Assembly: GCF_042679565.1 (NCBI RefSeq) | Contig: NZ_JBHTMY010000001.1 | Coordinates: 248,001 to 312,000, forward strand | DNA length: 64,000 bases | Reading direction: 5' to 3' | DNA from: Namhaeicola litoreus | GTDB lineage: Bacteria > Bacteroidota > Bacteroidia > Flavobacteriales > Flavobacteriaceae | In this document: one piece after another, positions 9,501 through 16,749 of the stretch | Numbering within the stretch: the first letter of the stretch is position 1 | How the letters are laid out: every line of letters starts with the position of its first letter | Made by a program: the position numbers and the translations under genes | The notes under the pieces: model-generated | What the model was told of the DNA's origin: nothing | Seen by the model: the letters and a program-made list of their open reading frames with translations, nothing else | Database searches by the model: none

Positions 9501-9683
9501 CAAGTTGGCTTTACCTGGAACACCAGTTACTGCTGCACTTCGACCCCCACGAAAAGGACCAATATTGCGCCATTGGATAGCATCATAAATTTGTTCAGGA
9601 TATTTGTTTAATTTCTTTTGTGCGTTACCTTTGTGACCCACTGCAAAAAGCAGACAACAAACTAGTAGAATTATTTTTTTCAT
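6570..9683 (-). CDS. Exported VPS10/BNR-type beta-propeller protein
   Basis: This is a 1037-residue secreted or periplasmic protein. A signal peptide (MKKIILLVCCLLFAVGHKG) is followed by many Asp-box/BNR-type repeats. Examples are GGVWRTTDAGNSWENIS, GIWKSVDAGKTWHHIG and GVYKSNDGGKTWKLL. These build sortilin/VPS10-like propellers over roughly residues 30-720. The C-terminal 250 residues are helical, with coiled-coil character near 900-960. Flavobacteria carry related proteins annotated as VPS10-domain proteins or glycosyl hydrolases. No catalytic role can be assigned. Confidence 0.85.
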   Translation of the reverse strand: MKKIILLVCCLLFAVGHKGNAQKKLNKYPEQIYDAIQWRNIGPFRGGRSAAVTGVPGKANLFYMGATGGGVWRTTDAGNSWENISDGFFGGSVGAVAVSEWDNNVIYVGMGEVTVRGNVSSGDGIWKSVDAGKTWHHIGLPKSRHITRVRIHPKNDDIVYAAVMGDLYKSSEERGVYKSIDGGKTWKRVLFANKDAGAVDLVIDPNNPRILFATTWNVRRTPYSLSSGGEGSAIWKSVDGGDTWTNLSANEGLPKGVWGIVGVAVSYQNSDNVWALIENEKGGVYKSNDGGKTWKLLNSERDLRQRAWYYTRIYADTQDESIVYVMNVQYHVSKDGGKTFASFNAPHGDHHDLWIAPEDNQRMIIADDGGAQVSFDAGENWSTYNNQPTAQFYRVVTDNHFPYRIYGAQQDNSTVRISHRTDGRYISERDWEETAGSESAHIAVDPTNNDIVYGGSYGGFLTRVDHKTKEVRAINVWPDNPMGHGAEDFKYRFQWNFPIFFSPNEPKKLYAASNHLHVTKNEGQSWEVISPDLTRNDPKTLKSSGGPITQDNTGVEYYGTIFAATESPFENGLIWAGSDDGLVHVSKNGGKDWQNVSPKNMPDWMMINCIEIDPFNKGGAYIVGTKYKSGDYQPYIYKTVNYGKSWNLIVNGIGNEDFARALRADPKRKGLLYAGTEKGMYLSFDDGLNWQKFQLNLPVVPITDLAIKDDQLIAATQGRAFWMIDDLTPLHQTQQNMESKSMVLYQPKDAYRMSGGRGAKSKTAGENHYGGLPVYFYVKDTTKNDTIALTFYDAKKQLIKKYSTHADKKKNEEELKVKPGSNVFYWDLKYPSAEKVEGMILWWASLSGPTALPGKYSVVLQSNKEKIEQSFNLLKDPRSQSTEQDLQQQFDFMIEVRDKMTETHLALKNVSKAKEQITKLEGSIDDKDKFKELLAEADKVKKEMTEIENNLYQTKSKSGQDPLNYPIKLNNKLGHLNSLTSMGDYRPTDQAVAFKKEVIKDIDTELNKLYKIFKTDIPALNQKVKESDIDLIQLNQN

Positions 9684-9745
9684 GAATTTCGGTAAAAGAC
9701 GATTTTTGAGTTAAAAAATAAATGTAAAAATGAAGTTTCTAAATT

Positions 9746-10957
9746 ATGGATTTAAGTCTTGATTACACAAATAAATCACTCAAAAAAACCGGAATAATTA
9801 TATCAGGATCAAAAAGTGAATCCAACCGATTATTGATTCTTCAGAAATTATTTCCTAACCTTGTATTAGAAAATTTATCAGACTCTGATGACACCATCCA
9901 CCTAAAGGATGCATTGACTTCTGAATCAGACACAGTAAATATTGGTCATGCAGGGACAGCCATGCGTTTTTTAACTGCTTATTTTGCTTCAAAACCAGAC
10001 TCGCATATTGTTTTAACCGGGTCATCCAGAATGCAGGAAAGACCAATCCAAATTTTGGTGAATGCTTTGCGTGATCTCGGTGCATCAATTAACTATGCAA
10101 ATAACGACGGTTTTCCTCCGCTTAAAATAACAGGAAAAACACTCGAAAAACAAAAGGTGAAAATGAAGGGAAATGTAAGTTCTCAATATATTTCTGCACT
10201 TTTATTAATTGCTCCCTCATTAGAAAACGGTTTAGAAATTGAATTAGAAGGTGAAATTACCTCTGCTCCTTATTTACAGATGACGGTCACTTTATTAGAA
10301 AAACTAGGTGTGAAAGTGGATTGGAAAGGTCAATCTATCAAAGTCTATCCCAAGAACAATATTGATAATTGTACAATTACGGTGGAATCAGATTGGAGCT
10401 CAGCCTCTTATTTTTACAGTTTGGTAGCTTTGTCTCAAAATGGTGAATTGAACCTGTCCGCCTATTTTAAAGAAAGTTTACAAGGCGACAGTCGTTTAGT
10501 TGAAATTTACAGAGCTTTTGGTGTAGAGACAACGTATCAAGAAAACGGTATCACATTAAAAAAAATAAAAGATTTTGACCTTCAACCGATTTCCTTGAAT
10601 CTCATCGAGCAGCCGGATATTGCACAAACAATTGCAGTCACTTGCTTTGGTCTCGGAATTGCCTGTGATTTGACAGGGCTACATACCTTAAAAATCAAAG
10701 AGACAGACAGATTGGAGGCTTTAAAAAATGAACTCAGCAAATTAGGTGCTGAGATTTTTGTAACAGATAAAAGTTTGCATTTAAAGGCTTCGCCACAAAT
10801 GAACGCCGATGTTTTGATTAAAACCTACAACGATCACAGAATGGCTATGGCTTTTGCGCCTTTGGCGATAAAAATTCCTATACAAATTCAAGATGCAGAA
10901 GTAGTTAGTAAATCTTACAAACATTTTTGGCGCGATTTAGACAGCGTTTTTACCTAA
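9746..10957 (+). CDS. aroA: 3-phosphoshikimate 1-carboxyvinyltransferase (EPSP synthase)
   Basis: AroA makes EPSP from shikimate-3-phosphate and PEP in the aromatic pathway. The 403-residue protein has the substrate-binding SGSKSESNRLLIL near the N-terminus (catalytic Lys about 23). NIGHAGTAMRFLTAYFA and SSRMQERPI follow, with IKETDRLEALKNEL and NDHRMAMAFAPLA near the C-terminus. It is slightly short for the family but complete. It is transcribed divergently from the propeller gene. Confidence 0.95.
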   Translation: MDLSLDYTNKSLKKTGIIISGSKSESNRLLILQKLFPNLVLENLSDSDDTIHLKDALTSESDTVNIGHAGTAMRFLTAYFASKPDSHIVLTGSSRMQERPIQILVNALRDLGASINYANNDGFPPLKITGKTLEKQKVKMKGNVSSQYISALLLIAPSLENGLEIELEGEITSAPYLQMTVTLLEKLGVKVDWKGQSIKVYPKNNIDNCTITVESDWSSASYFYSLVALSQNGELNLSAYFKESLQGDSRLVEIYRAFGVETTYQENGITLKKIKDFDLQPISLNLIEQPDIAQTIAVTCFGLGIACDLTGLHTLKIKETDRLEALKNELSKLGAEIFVTDKSLHLKASPQMNADVLIKTYNDHRMAMAFAPLAIKIPIQIQDAEVVSKSYKHFWRDLDSVFT

Positions 10958-10958
10958 T

Positions 10959-11885
10959 TTATCGAACGAGCTTATCTCTTATTTCCCGCCAGGTTAACAA
11001 TTGAATATTATTCTCTTTTAGTAAATTTTTGCATTTTTCGCTTGTGAAAAAATCCAAATCCTGTTGTCTCCATTTTGCACCGTAATCTTCGTGTTCAATG
11101 GTTGCAGACTCAAGTTCATCCGTAAGATGAGCGGTATGCAATAAAATAGCATGAACGCCGGGTTGGAGTTTTTGGAGAACCTTTGTGTAATAAGTCGCTA
11201 ATCCCGATTGATAGTCTTTTGGTTCTGCCGTAAAAACACGATCTAAGACAAGATCAGATTCTTCGAGCAAATCAGGTGACAAACCATAGTTTTCAAGGGC
11301 CGCCTTGCTGAGTAAAACAGGCAATTTATATTTTTTCCCCAATCGTTTATAGACTTGAAATAAGTCCGGATTGAGAAATAGCGCTCCCATGTGTGTATCC
11401 AAATGCGTAACATCTACACCTTTGCTTAATGCAAGATCGATCTGAGCCCTGAGTTCATTTTCTACTTCTGCGGCATTCGCATTCCTGTCTATGATCTCCA
11501 GATTTTCATGTAAAAAACCGCTTTCATCAATTAATGTCCGCCCATCTTCAGTACCCAATACAGGCCTCCATTTATAATATTTCCATTCACTGTTCAGGGT
11601 GAGATGTATTCCAAAATCACCGTACGGATGGTCTTTTGCATAGGCTGCAATTTCAGAAAACCAAGGGCAAGGTACCATAAGACTAGCTGAATTGACAGAA
11701 CCTTTTTCCATAGCTAAAATACTACCACTGTTTTGCGCATGTGCCATTCCCAAATCATCGGCATGAATAATGAGTAATTTTGCCGTTTTCGGATAACCCA
11801 ATCTTTCTTGTAAAGTTTTTTGCGCTGAGATGGACAGTCCCATAAACGTAAAAAACAAGAAAATATATTTTCGTTTCATAAACAA
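10959..11885 (-). CDS. YdjC/ChbG-type carbohydrate deacetylase, exported
   Basis: This is a 308-residue polysaccharide-deacetylase-like protein of the YdjC/ChbG/HpnK family. It follows a signal peptide (MKRKYIFLFFTFMGLSISAQ). The metal-binding motif is IIHADDLGMAHAQNSG, and the second metal site is THLDTHMGAL. A later conserved HTAH lies in LLHTAHLTDE. It likely removes acetyl groups from a sugar or diacetylated oligosaccharide in the periplasm. The start may be the second Met (11,879), which begins the signal peptide. It is 2 nt from the GyrI-like gene upstream, so the two form an operon. Confidence 0.87.
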   Translation of the reverse strand: MFMKRKYIFLFFTFMGLSISAQKTLQERLGYPKTAKLLIIHADDLGMAHAQNSGSILAMEKGSVNSASLMVPCPWFSEIAAYAKDHPYGDFGIHLTLNSEWKYYKWRPVLGTEDGRTLIDESGFLHENLEIIDRNANAAEVENELRAQIDLALSKGVDVTHLDTHMGALFLNPDLFQVYKRLGKKYKLPVLLSKAALENYGLSPDLLEESDLVLDRVFTAEPKDYQSGLATYYTKVLQKLQPGVHAILLHTAHLTDELESATIEHEDYGAKWRQQDLDFFTSEKCKNLLKENNIQLLTWREIRDKLVR

Positions 11886-11887
11886 CT

Positions 11888-12388
11888 CTAGTTAGCTTTT
11901 AATTTTATAGGAATAAAGACATCTTCGATAGAATTTGGGTTATGGGGACCCAAATAGCGATGATCAAACACTTCAAAATGTGGATGGTTTTCTAAGACAT
12001 AATCAGAATCAGGCAGCCACTGGGAAAAAAAATAAAACAAAGCTTTAGAAAAATCCATCACAGTTCCGGTGTGGACAAAAGTGGCATAGGAACCTTGCGG
12101 AATCAATATTGATTCCATTCCTTCAGGGATTTGACCTATCTTTTCTACCTCAACAGCGGCCCATCTGTCAAAATCAGTTTCAGAAGTAAATTGAATTGGA
12201 TCGAAATGATGATAATTCTGTAGAGAATAAAAGCGATCATCCTTTCTATTACTAATTTCTTTCACTCTTGGCTTAAACTTTTTCCAGAGACTAACGGCTT
12301 CATTTTTTTGAAGATTTGTATTCATTTTCATCCCTACCAATGCAGTGGATGACAACTCTACTACGGTTATTGAACAGGGTTTGATCAT
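11888..12388 (-). CDS. GyrI-like / AraC effector-binding domain protein
   Basis: This 166-residue protein resembles a stand-alone GyrI-like small-molecule-binding domain. Visible features are VVELSSTALVGMKM at the N-terminus, the mid-domain IPQGSYATFVHTG, and a final FEVFDHRYLGPHNPNS leading into VFIPIK. No DNA-binding domain is present. It is the first gene of a pair with the YdjC-type deacetylase 2 nt downstream. The ligand is unknown. Confidence 0.8.
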   Translation of the reverse strand: MIKPCSITVVELSSTALVGMKMNTNLQKNEAVSLWKKFKPRVKEISNRKDDRFYSLQNYHHFDPIQFTSETDFDRWAAVEVEKIGQIPEGMESILIPQGSYATFVHTGTVMDFSKALFYFFSQWLPDSDYVLENHPHFEVFDHRYLGPHNPNSIEDVFIPIKLKAN

Positions 12389-12530
12389 TTTTTAATCGTA
12401 TAAGGTCTAAAATTGCCCTAAATATTTATTATACACAAATGTTTTCGAATAAATTAAGCGATGGAAAATACCAAAAAGACATATAAAAGTGCATCAAAAA
12501 GAATAACTTGGTCCTGAAATTTACAATTTT

Positions 12531-15137
12531 ATGCAGAGTATCTCAACCAGGTCAATTCATTTTAAATTACGCCAATCTCTTTTTTTTCTCCTCTTCGTTT
12601 GCAACCTAATTGCTCAGGAAAAAGAAGAAAAAAACAATGTGTTTGTGGATAAAAATGGTGTGATGAGATGGGAAAATAATAAGAGTGAGGTACATGGTTT
12701 CGGAGTAAATTATACGATGCCTTTCGCACATGCCTACAGACAAGCCAAAAAAATGGACATCGACCCAAAAAAGGCTATCGATCAGGAAGTTTATCATTTT
12801 TGGCGCTTGGGTTTCGACCTTTATCGCGTGCATGTTTGGGATACGCAGATCAGCGATGTCAAAGGCAATCTTCTTGAAAATGAACACCTCGACACATTTG
12901 ATTATTTACTCTATAAATTAAAAGAATACAACATCAATTATGTCATCACACCGATTGCTTTTTGGGGAGATGGCTGGCCAGAAAGTGATACGGAAACACC
13001 CGGGTTTTCAAATACTTATGGCAAAGACCAGTGCTTGGTCAATGAAGATGCAATTAAAGCACAGGAAAACTATTTGTATCAATTTCTTATTCATCAAAAT
13101 CCTTACACAAAGCTTTCCTATAAAGATGATCCAAGTGTAATTGCTTTTGAAGTGAGCAATGAGCCTCACCATAGAGGTACTCCTGAAGAAGTTCAGGCTT
13201 TCGTGCGACGCATGGTTCAATCGATACGCAAAACAGGAACCAAAAAACCAATTTTTTACAATATGAGTCATGCTATTCAATATACAGAAGAATATTTGGC
13301 AGCAGGCATTCAGGGGGGAACATTTCAATGGTATCCCACAGGATTGGGTTATCAAAGAGAATTGTCGGGTAATTTATTGCCGAATGTAAATGAATATGAT
13401 ATTCCATTTGAAAAGAAAATGAAAGCAAAGAATGCTGCTAAATTGGTTTATGAATTCGATGCAGCCGATGTAGATAAATCTTATATCTATCCTGCCATGG
13501 CACGAAGTTTTAGAACTGCAGGGATACAGATTGCCACCCATTTTGCCTACGACCCTACTTTTTTAGCTCCTTATAATACCGAATACAATACCCACTATAT
13601 GAATTTGGCTTATGCTCCTCAGAAAGCACTAGGTCTTAAAATATCCTCGGAAGTATTTCGTCAAATACCACTTTACCAAACATTTGAAAAATATCCTCAA
13701 AATCTAAACTTTTACGATTTTCATATTGACTACGAAAGTGATTTGGCAGAATACAATACCGATACTAAATTTTTCTATACTAACCATACCCAAACTCTAC
13801 CCAAAAATCAACAGAAACTCAGAGAAATTGCGGGTTTTGGAAATTCGCGTATCATTCAATACAAAGGCGCAGGTGCTTATTTTTTAGACAAATTAGGCGA
13901 TGGTACTTGGCGATTGGAAGTGATGCCTGACGCTTTGCGTGTGCGAGATCCTTTTGGGAAAAATAGTCCTGAAAAAATTGTGACAGTCATCCAATGGAAC
14001 GAAAATGATATGACCATTCATTTAAACAATTTGGGGAATACTTTTTCTATAAAAGGCTTGAACGAAGGAAATAACTATGAGGCGAATACGTCCAACGGAC
14101 AGTTTAAAATTACACCAGGAACTTATCTGCTATCAAAAGAAATCAGCACGAATAATGGAAAGATTTCAAATCAATTCAAATCCAGTGAATTGAATACGTT
14201 TTTTGCACCAAAAGCTAACCTAGATCAAAACTGGTTAAAAAATATTACACAAAAAATAGCGATAGAAAATACTTCTTTTAAGATAAAGACACAATTTATT
14301 TCTCCTGCTTCACCAAAGAAAATAGAAGTGATGGGTTATCTCAATAACCAGTATATGACATTCACCATGCAAAAAACTGGAACGTTCGACTATGAAGTTG
14401 AAATTCCTTCAAATACCCTTTTTCATGGTTATTTTAGATACCATATTATTGTGCAAGAAAATGAAAAGGATTTTTACACCTATCCCGCAGAAAAAAAAGG
14501 GAGGCCTTATGATTGGGATTTTTACGACAAAAGCACTTATGAAATAGAAATAATTCCCCCATCTTTTCCCATTGAATTGTTCAATGCTAAAGAAGATGCA
14601 ACACTTTTGGTGGCTCCATGGAGAAATACATTTAAATTAGTCCCGTCACCAATAGGAACTTCCGCATACCAAATCAATCTGGAGGAACTATTTGTAAAAG
14701 ACCCCGAAAATACTGAGGCTAAACCACTTTACGACTATTCGTTCAAACATTATATAGTAGACGAGATCCAAGCGCTAGAAGCCGCTTTACCCACAAAAAC
14801 AAAACTTGTTTTTTACGGAAAATCACTCAATAATAAACCTTGTAAATTACAGATCGCACTAGTGATGAATGACGGACACGCCTATGGTAAAGTTATAGAA
14901 ATTGATCCACTAACAAAAGACTATGGCCTCAATTTGTCTGACTTAAAACCGGTGAGAACAGTTACTTTACCTAGGCCTTACCCTACATTTCTGCCGTATT
15001 ATTTAGATCATCAACTCACATCGCCTTTTGATTTGACAAAAGTTGAAAGTGTGCAATTTTCTATTGGACCTGAAATTCCAAAAGACGCACTAAATCAAAA
15101 GCACGGTATCGAAATCGTCAGTTTAAGACTTGAGTAA
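12531..15137 (+). CDS. Secreted GH5-like glycoside hydrolase, multidomain
   Basis: This is an 868-residue exported protein with a hydrophobic signal segment ending near LIAQ (residue 29). Residues about 50-400 look like a TIM-barrel glycosidase of the GH5 clan. FEVSNEPHH contains the candidate acid/base Glu211, and LVYEFDAADV contains the candidate nucleophile Glu308. Residues 440-560 and 560-868 look like beta-rich accessory domains. The substrate cannot be read. It is a lone gene, with no SusCD pair beside it. Confidence 0.78.
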   Translation: MQSISTRSIHFKLRQSLFFLLFVCNLIAQEKEEKNNVFVDKNGVMRWENNKSEVHGFGVNYTMPFAHAYRQAKKMDIDPKKAIDQEVYHFWRLGFDLYRVHVWDTQISDVKGNLLENEHLDTFDYLLYKLKEYNINYVITPIAFWGDGWPESDTETPGFSNTYGKDQCLVNEDAIKAQENYLYQFLIHQNPYTKLSYKDDPSVIAFEVSNEPHHRGTPEEVQAFVRRMVQSIRKTGTKKPIFYNMSHAIQYTEEYLAAGIQGGTFQWYPTGLGYQRELSGNLLPNVNEYDIPFEKKMKAKNAAKLVYEFDAADVDKSYIYPAMARSFRTAGIQIATHFAYDPTFLAPYNTEYNTHYMNLAYAPQKALGLKISSEVFRQIPLYQTFEKYPQNLNFYDFHIDYESDLAEYNTDTKFFYTNHTQTLPKNQQKLREIAGFGNSRIIQYKGAGAYFLDKLGDGTWRLEVMPDALRVRDPFGKNSPEKIVTVIQWNENDMTIHLNNLGNTFSIKGLNEGNNYEANTSNGQFKITPGTYLLSKEISTNNGKISNQFKSSELNTFFAPKANLDQNWLKNITQKIAIENTSFKIKTQFISPASPKKIEVMGYLNNQYMTFTMQKTGTFDYEVEIPSNTLFHGYFRYHIIVQENEKDFYTYPAEKKGRPYDWDFYDKSTYEIEIIPPSFPIELFNAKEDATLLVAPWRNTFKLVPSPIGTSAYQINLEELFVKDPENTEAKPLYDYSFKHYIVDEIQALEAALPTKTKLVFYGKSLNNKPCKLQIALVMNDGHAYGKVIEIDPLTKDYGLNLSDLKPVRTVTLPRPYPTFLPYYLDHQLTSPFDLTKVESVQFSIGPEIPKDALNQKHGIEIVSLRLE

Positions 15138-15140
15138 GTT

Positions 15141-15641
15141 TTACTTTCTTTCAAAAGTTTGTATGTTTCCTGCTTTAGCCACCTCTTTTAAACTAGAGAT
15201 ATCAACAGCGTCTACATTATCTGCAGGAAGTACAACTACCCTAAAAACCTGATTTTGCGTCCATTCGGATCCAAGAAGTCCAAAATCTATGGTCCCGTCT
15301 AGGAAGATACTTACATCATCTTGGGTAAAATCAAAATTGTATTGTAACTGTCCTTCCTGAAATTCGACGATCTGCGGCAACAACCTCCAAATTGGCTGTC
15401 CATTTGTCACATCCCATTGAATATAAACAAGTGTTACATCAGATGGAAATACATCAAATCCATAAGGTTCTACAATACTATAACCATTTTGCGCGGTAAA
15501 ATCAACTTCAATTTCGAAGGCACTCGCAAGGAAAATAGCACCATCATCTCCAGGTAGACCGGGAGGTCCGGGAGGGCCCGCAGGACCTTCACAAGCAATA
15601 GACAAAAGAACAATGAACAATAGGGAAATAATTTTTTTCAT
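15141..15641 (-). CDS. Lipoprotein with short collagen-like GPP repeat
   Basis: This 166-residue lipoprotein begins MKKIISLLFIVLLSIAC (lipid-attachment Cys17). Immediately after the lipobox comes EGPAGPPGPPGLPGDDG, a short collagen-like Gly-X-Y stretch. A beta-rich domain of about 130 residues follows. Flavobacteria have many such small exported proteins, and their function is unknown to me. I chose the ATG at 15,641. Upstream in-frame codons back to 15,755 give a non-signal-like extension. It is convergent with the glycosidase gene, 3 nt apart. Confidence 0.8.
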   Translation of the reverse strand: MKKIISLLFIVLLSIACEGPAGPPGPPGLPGDDGAIFLASAFEIEVDFTAQNGYSIVEPYGFDVFPSDVTLVYIQWDVTNGQPIWRLLPQIVEFQEGQLQYNFDFTQDDVSIFLDGTIDFGLLGSEWTQNQVFRVVVLPADNVDAVDISSLKEVAKAGNIQTFERK

Positions 15642-15825
15642 GATGATCAAATATTTCTTTAAAGATACTATTTCTGGATGACAGAGAAAAGTAAGTCGAG
15701 AATTACCTTTTTCACAAGTAAAACTCAGGATACATTTTAAAATCAAACAAGACAAATTGTTGTCATTCGCTTTCTCTGAAAGTTAAGATATATTCGAATC
15801 TTAAATTTTCTTATCAATTTACCTG

Positions 15826-15862
15826 TTTTGTTTAACTTTTAATGTACATTTGTTAAACAAAA
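15826..15862. promoter_or_regulatory. Long inverted repeat upstream of GLPGLI gene
   Basis: TTTTGTTTAAC (15,826-15,836) and GTTAAACAAAA (15,852-15,862) form a perfect 11-bp inverted repeat. It flanks TACATTTG (15,845-15,852), which matches the -7 element, so a protein bound here would sit on the promoter. The spacing and symmetry suggest a repressor operator 14 nt before the ATG at 15,877. The regulator is unknown. Confidence 0.5.
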
Positions 15863-15876
15863 TAATTTATGTAACA

Positions 15877-16716
15877 ATGAAAACATCATTCCTTTCCCAA
15901 AAACCTCTACTTTTTTTTACAATGCTTATGCCCTTGTTTTTATTTGCACAAGATTTTCAAGGCAAGGCTTATTATTTTTCCAAGTCTACCATGGAACTCG
16001 GCAGTTTTGGAGCAACCATGAGCGAAGCTCAGAAAAAACAAATCCAAGAGCGTTTAAAAAACAGGTTAGAGAAAACCTATATTCTAACATTTAACAAAGA
16101 AGAATCTACTTTTAAAGAAGATGAAAAAATAGATGCAATCTCTGGTGCAACTGATAGTTGGGGTAAAAACTTCTCTCCAGGTGAGCAGTATAAAAATATA
16201 AAAACAAAAACCCTATTGCAAAGACAAGAGTTTTATGGCAAACAATTTTTAATCAAAGACGATTTACTCTCTGTCAATTGGAAAATAGGAACTGAAACAA
16301 AAAAGATCGGTCAATACACTTGTTTTAGAGCGACTGCTTCGATCCCTTCATCAGATCTTGCTTGGTATGACTTTTCATGGGACAGTTTAAGAAATAGAGA
16401 GCAAAAAAAAGATAGTGTAGGTGATGCTATAATAAAAGACATTAAAATGACAGATGTCGTGGCATGGTACACGCCACAAGTTCCTTTAAGCCAAGGGCCT
16501 TTAGAATATTGGGGATTACCGGGTTTGATCCTAGAAATTAATGTAGGTGGTACAACTATTTTGTGCTCAAAAATAGTGATGAATCCCGAAGAGAAAAGCA
16601 AAATTGAAGCGCCAGATAAAGGAAAAATTGTATCAAAACAGGAATATCAAGAAATCATTTCGAGTAAAATGCAAGAAATGAGGGATAATCGTGGGAGACA
16701 GAGCAGTAGAAGGTAA
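15877..16716 (+). CDS. GLPGLI family protein
   Basis: This is an exported protein of about 279 residues from the Bacteroidota GLPGLI family. The namesake motif is in EYWGLPGLILEI, and a signal peptide (LLFFTMLMPLFLFAQ) is present at the N-terminus. The start at 15,877 (MKTSFLSQKP) is preferred over 15,850 because the latter lies inside the inverted repeat/promoter. It precedes a TonB-dependent barrel by 33 nt, the usual pairing for this family, whose function is unknown. Confidence 0.88.
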   Translation: MKTSFLSQKPLLFFTMLMPLFLFAQDFQGKAYYFSKSTMELGSFGATMSEAQKKQIQERLKNRLEKTYILTFNKEESTFKEDEKIDAISGATDSWGKNFSPGEQYKNIKTKTLLQRQEFYGKQFLIKDDLLSVNWKIGTETKKIGQYTCFRATASIPSSDLAWYDFSWDSLRNREQKKDSVGDAIIKDIKMTDVVAWYTPQVPLSQGPLEYWGLPGLILEINVGGTTILCSKIVMNPEEKSKIEAPDKGKIVSKQEYQEIISSKMQEMRDNRGRQSSRR

Positions 16717-16749
16717 TTCTATTATTTAATTTATTTCTAAGCCAATCTC

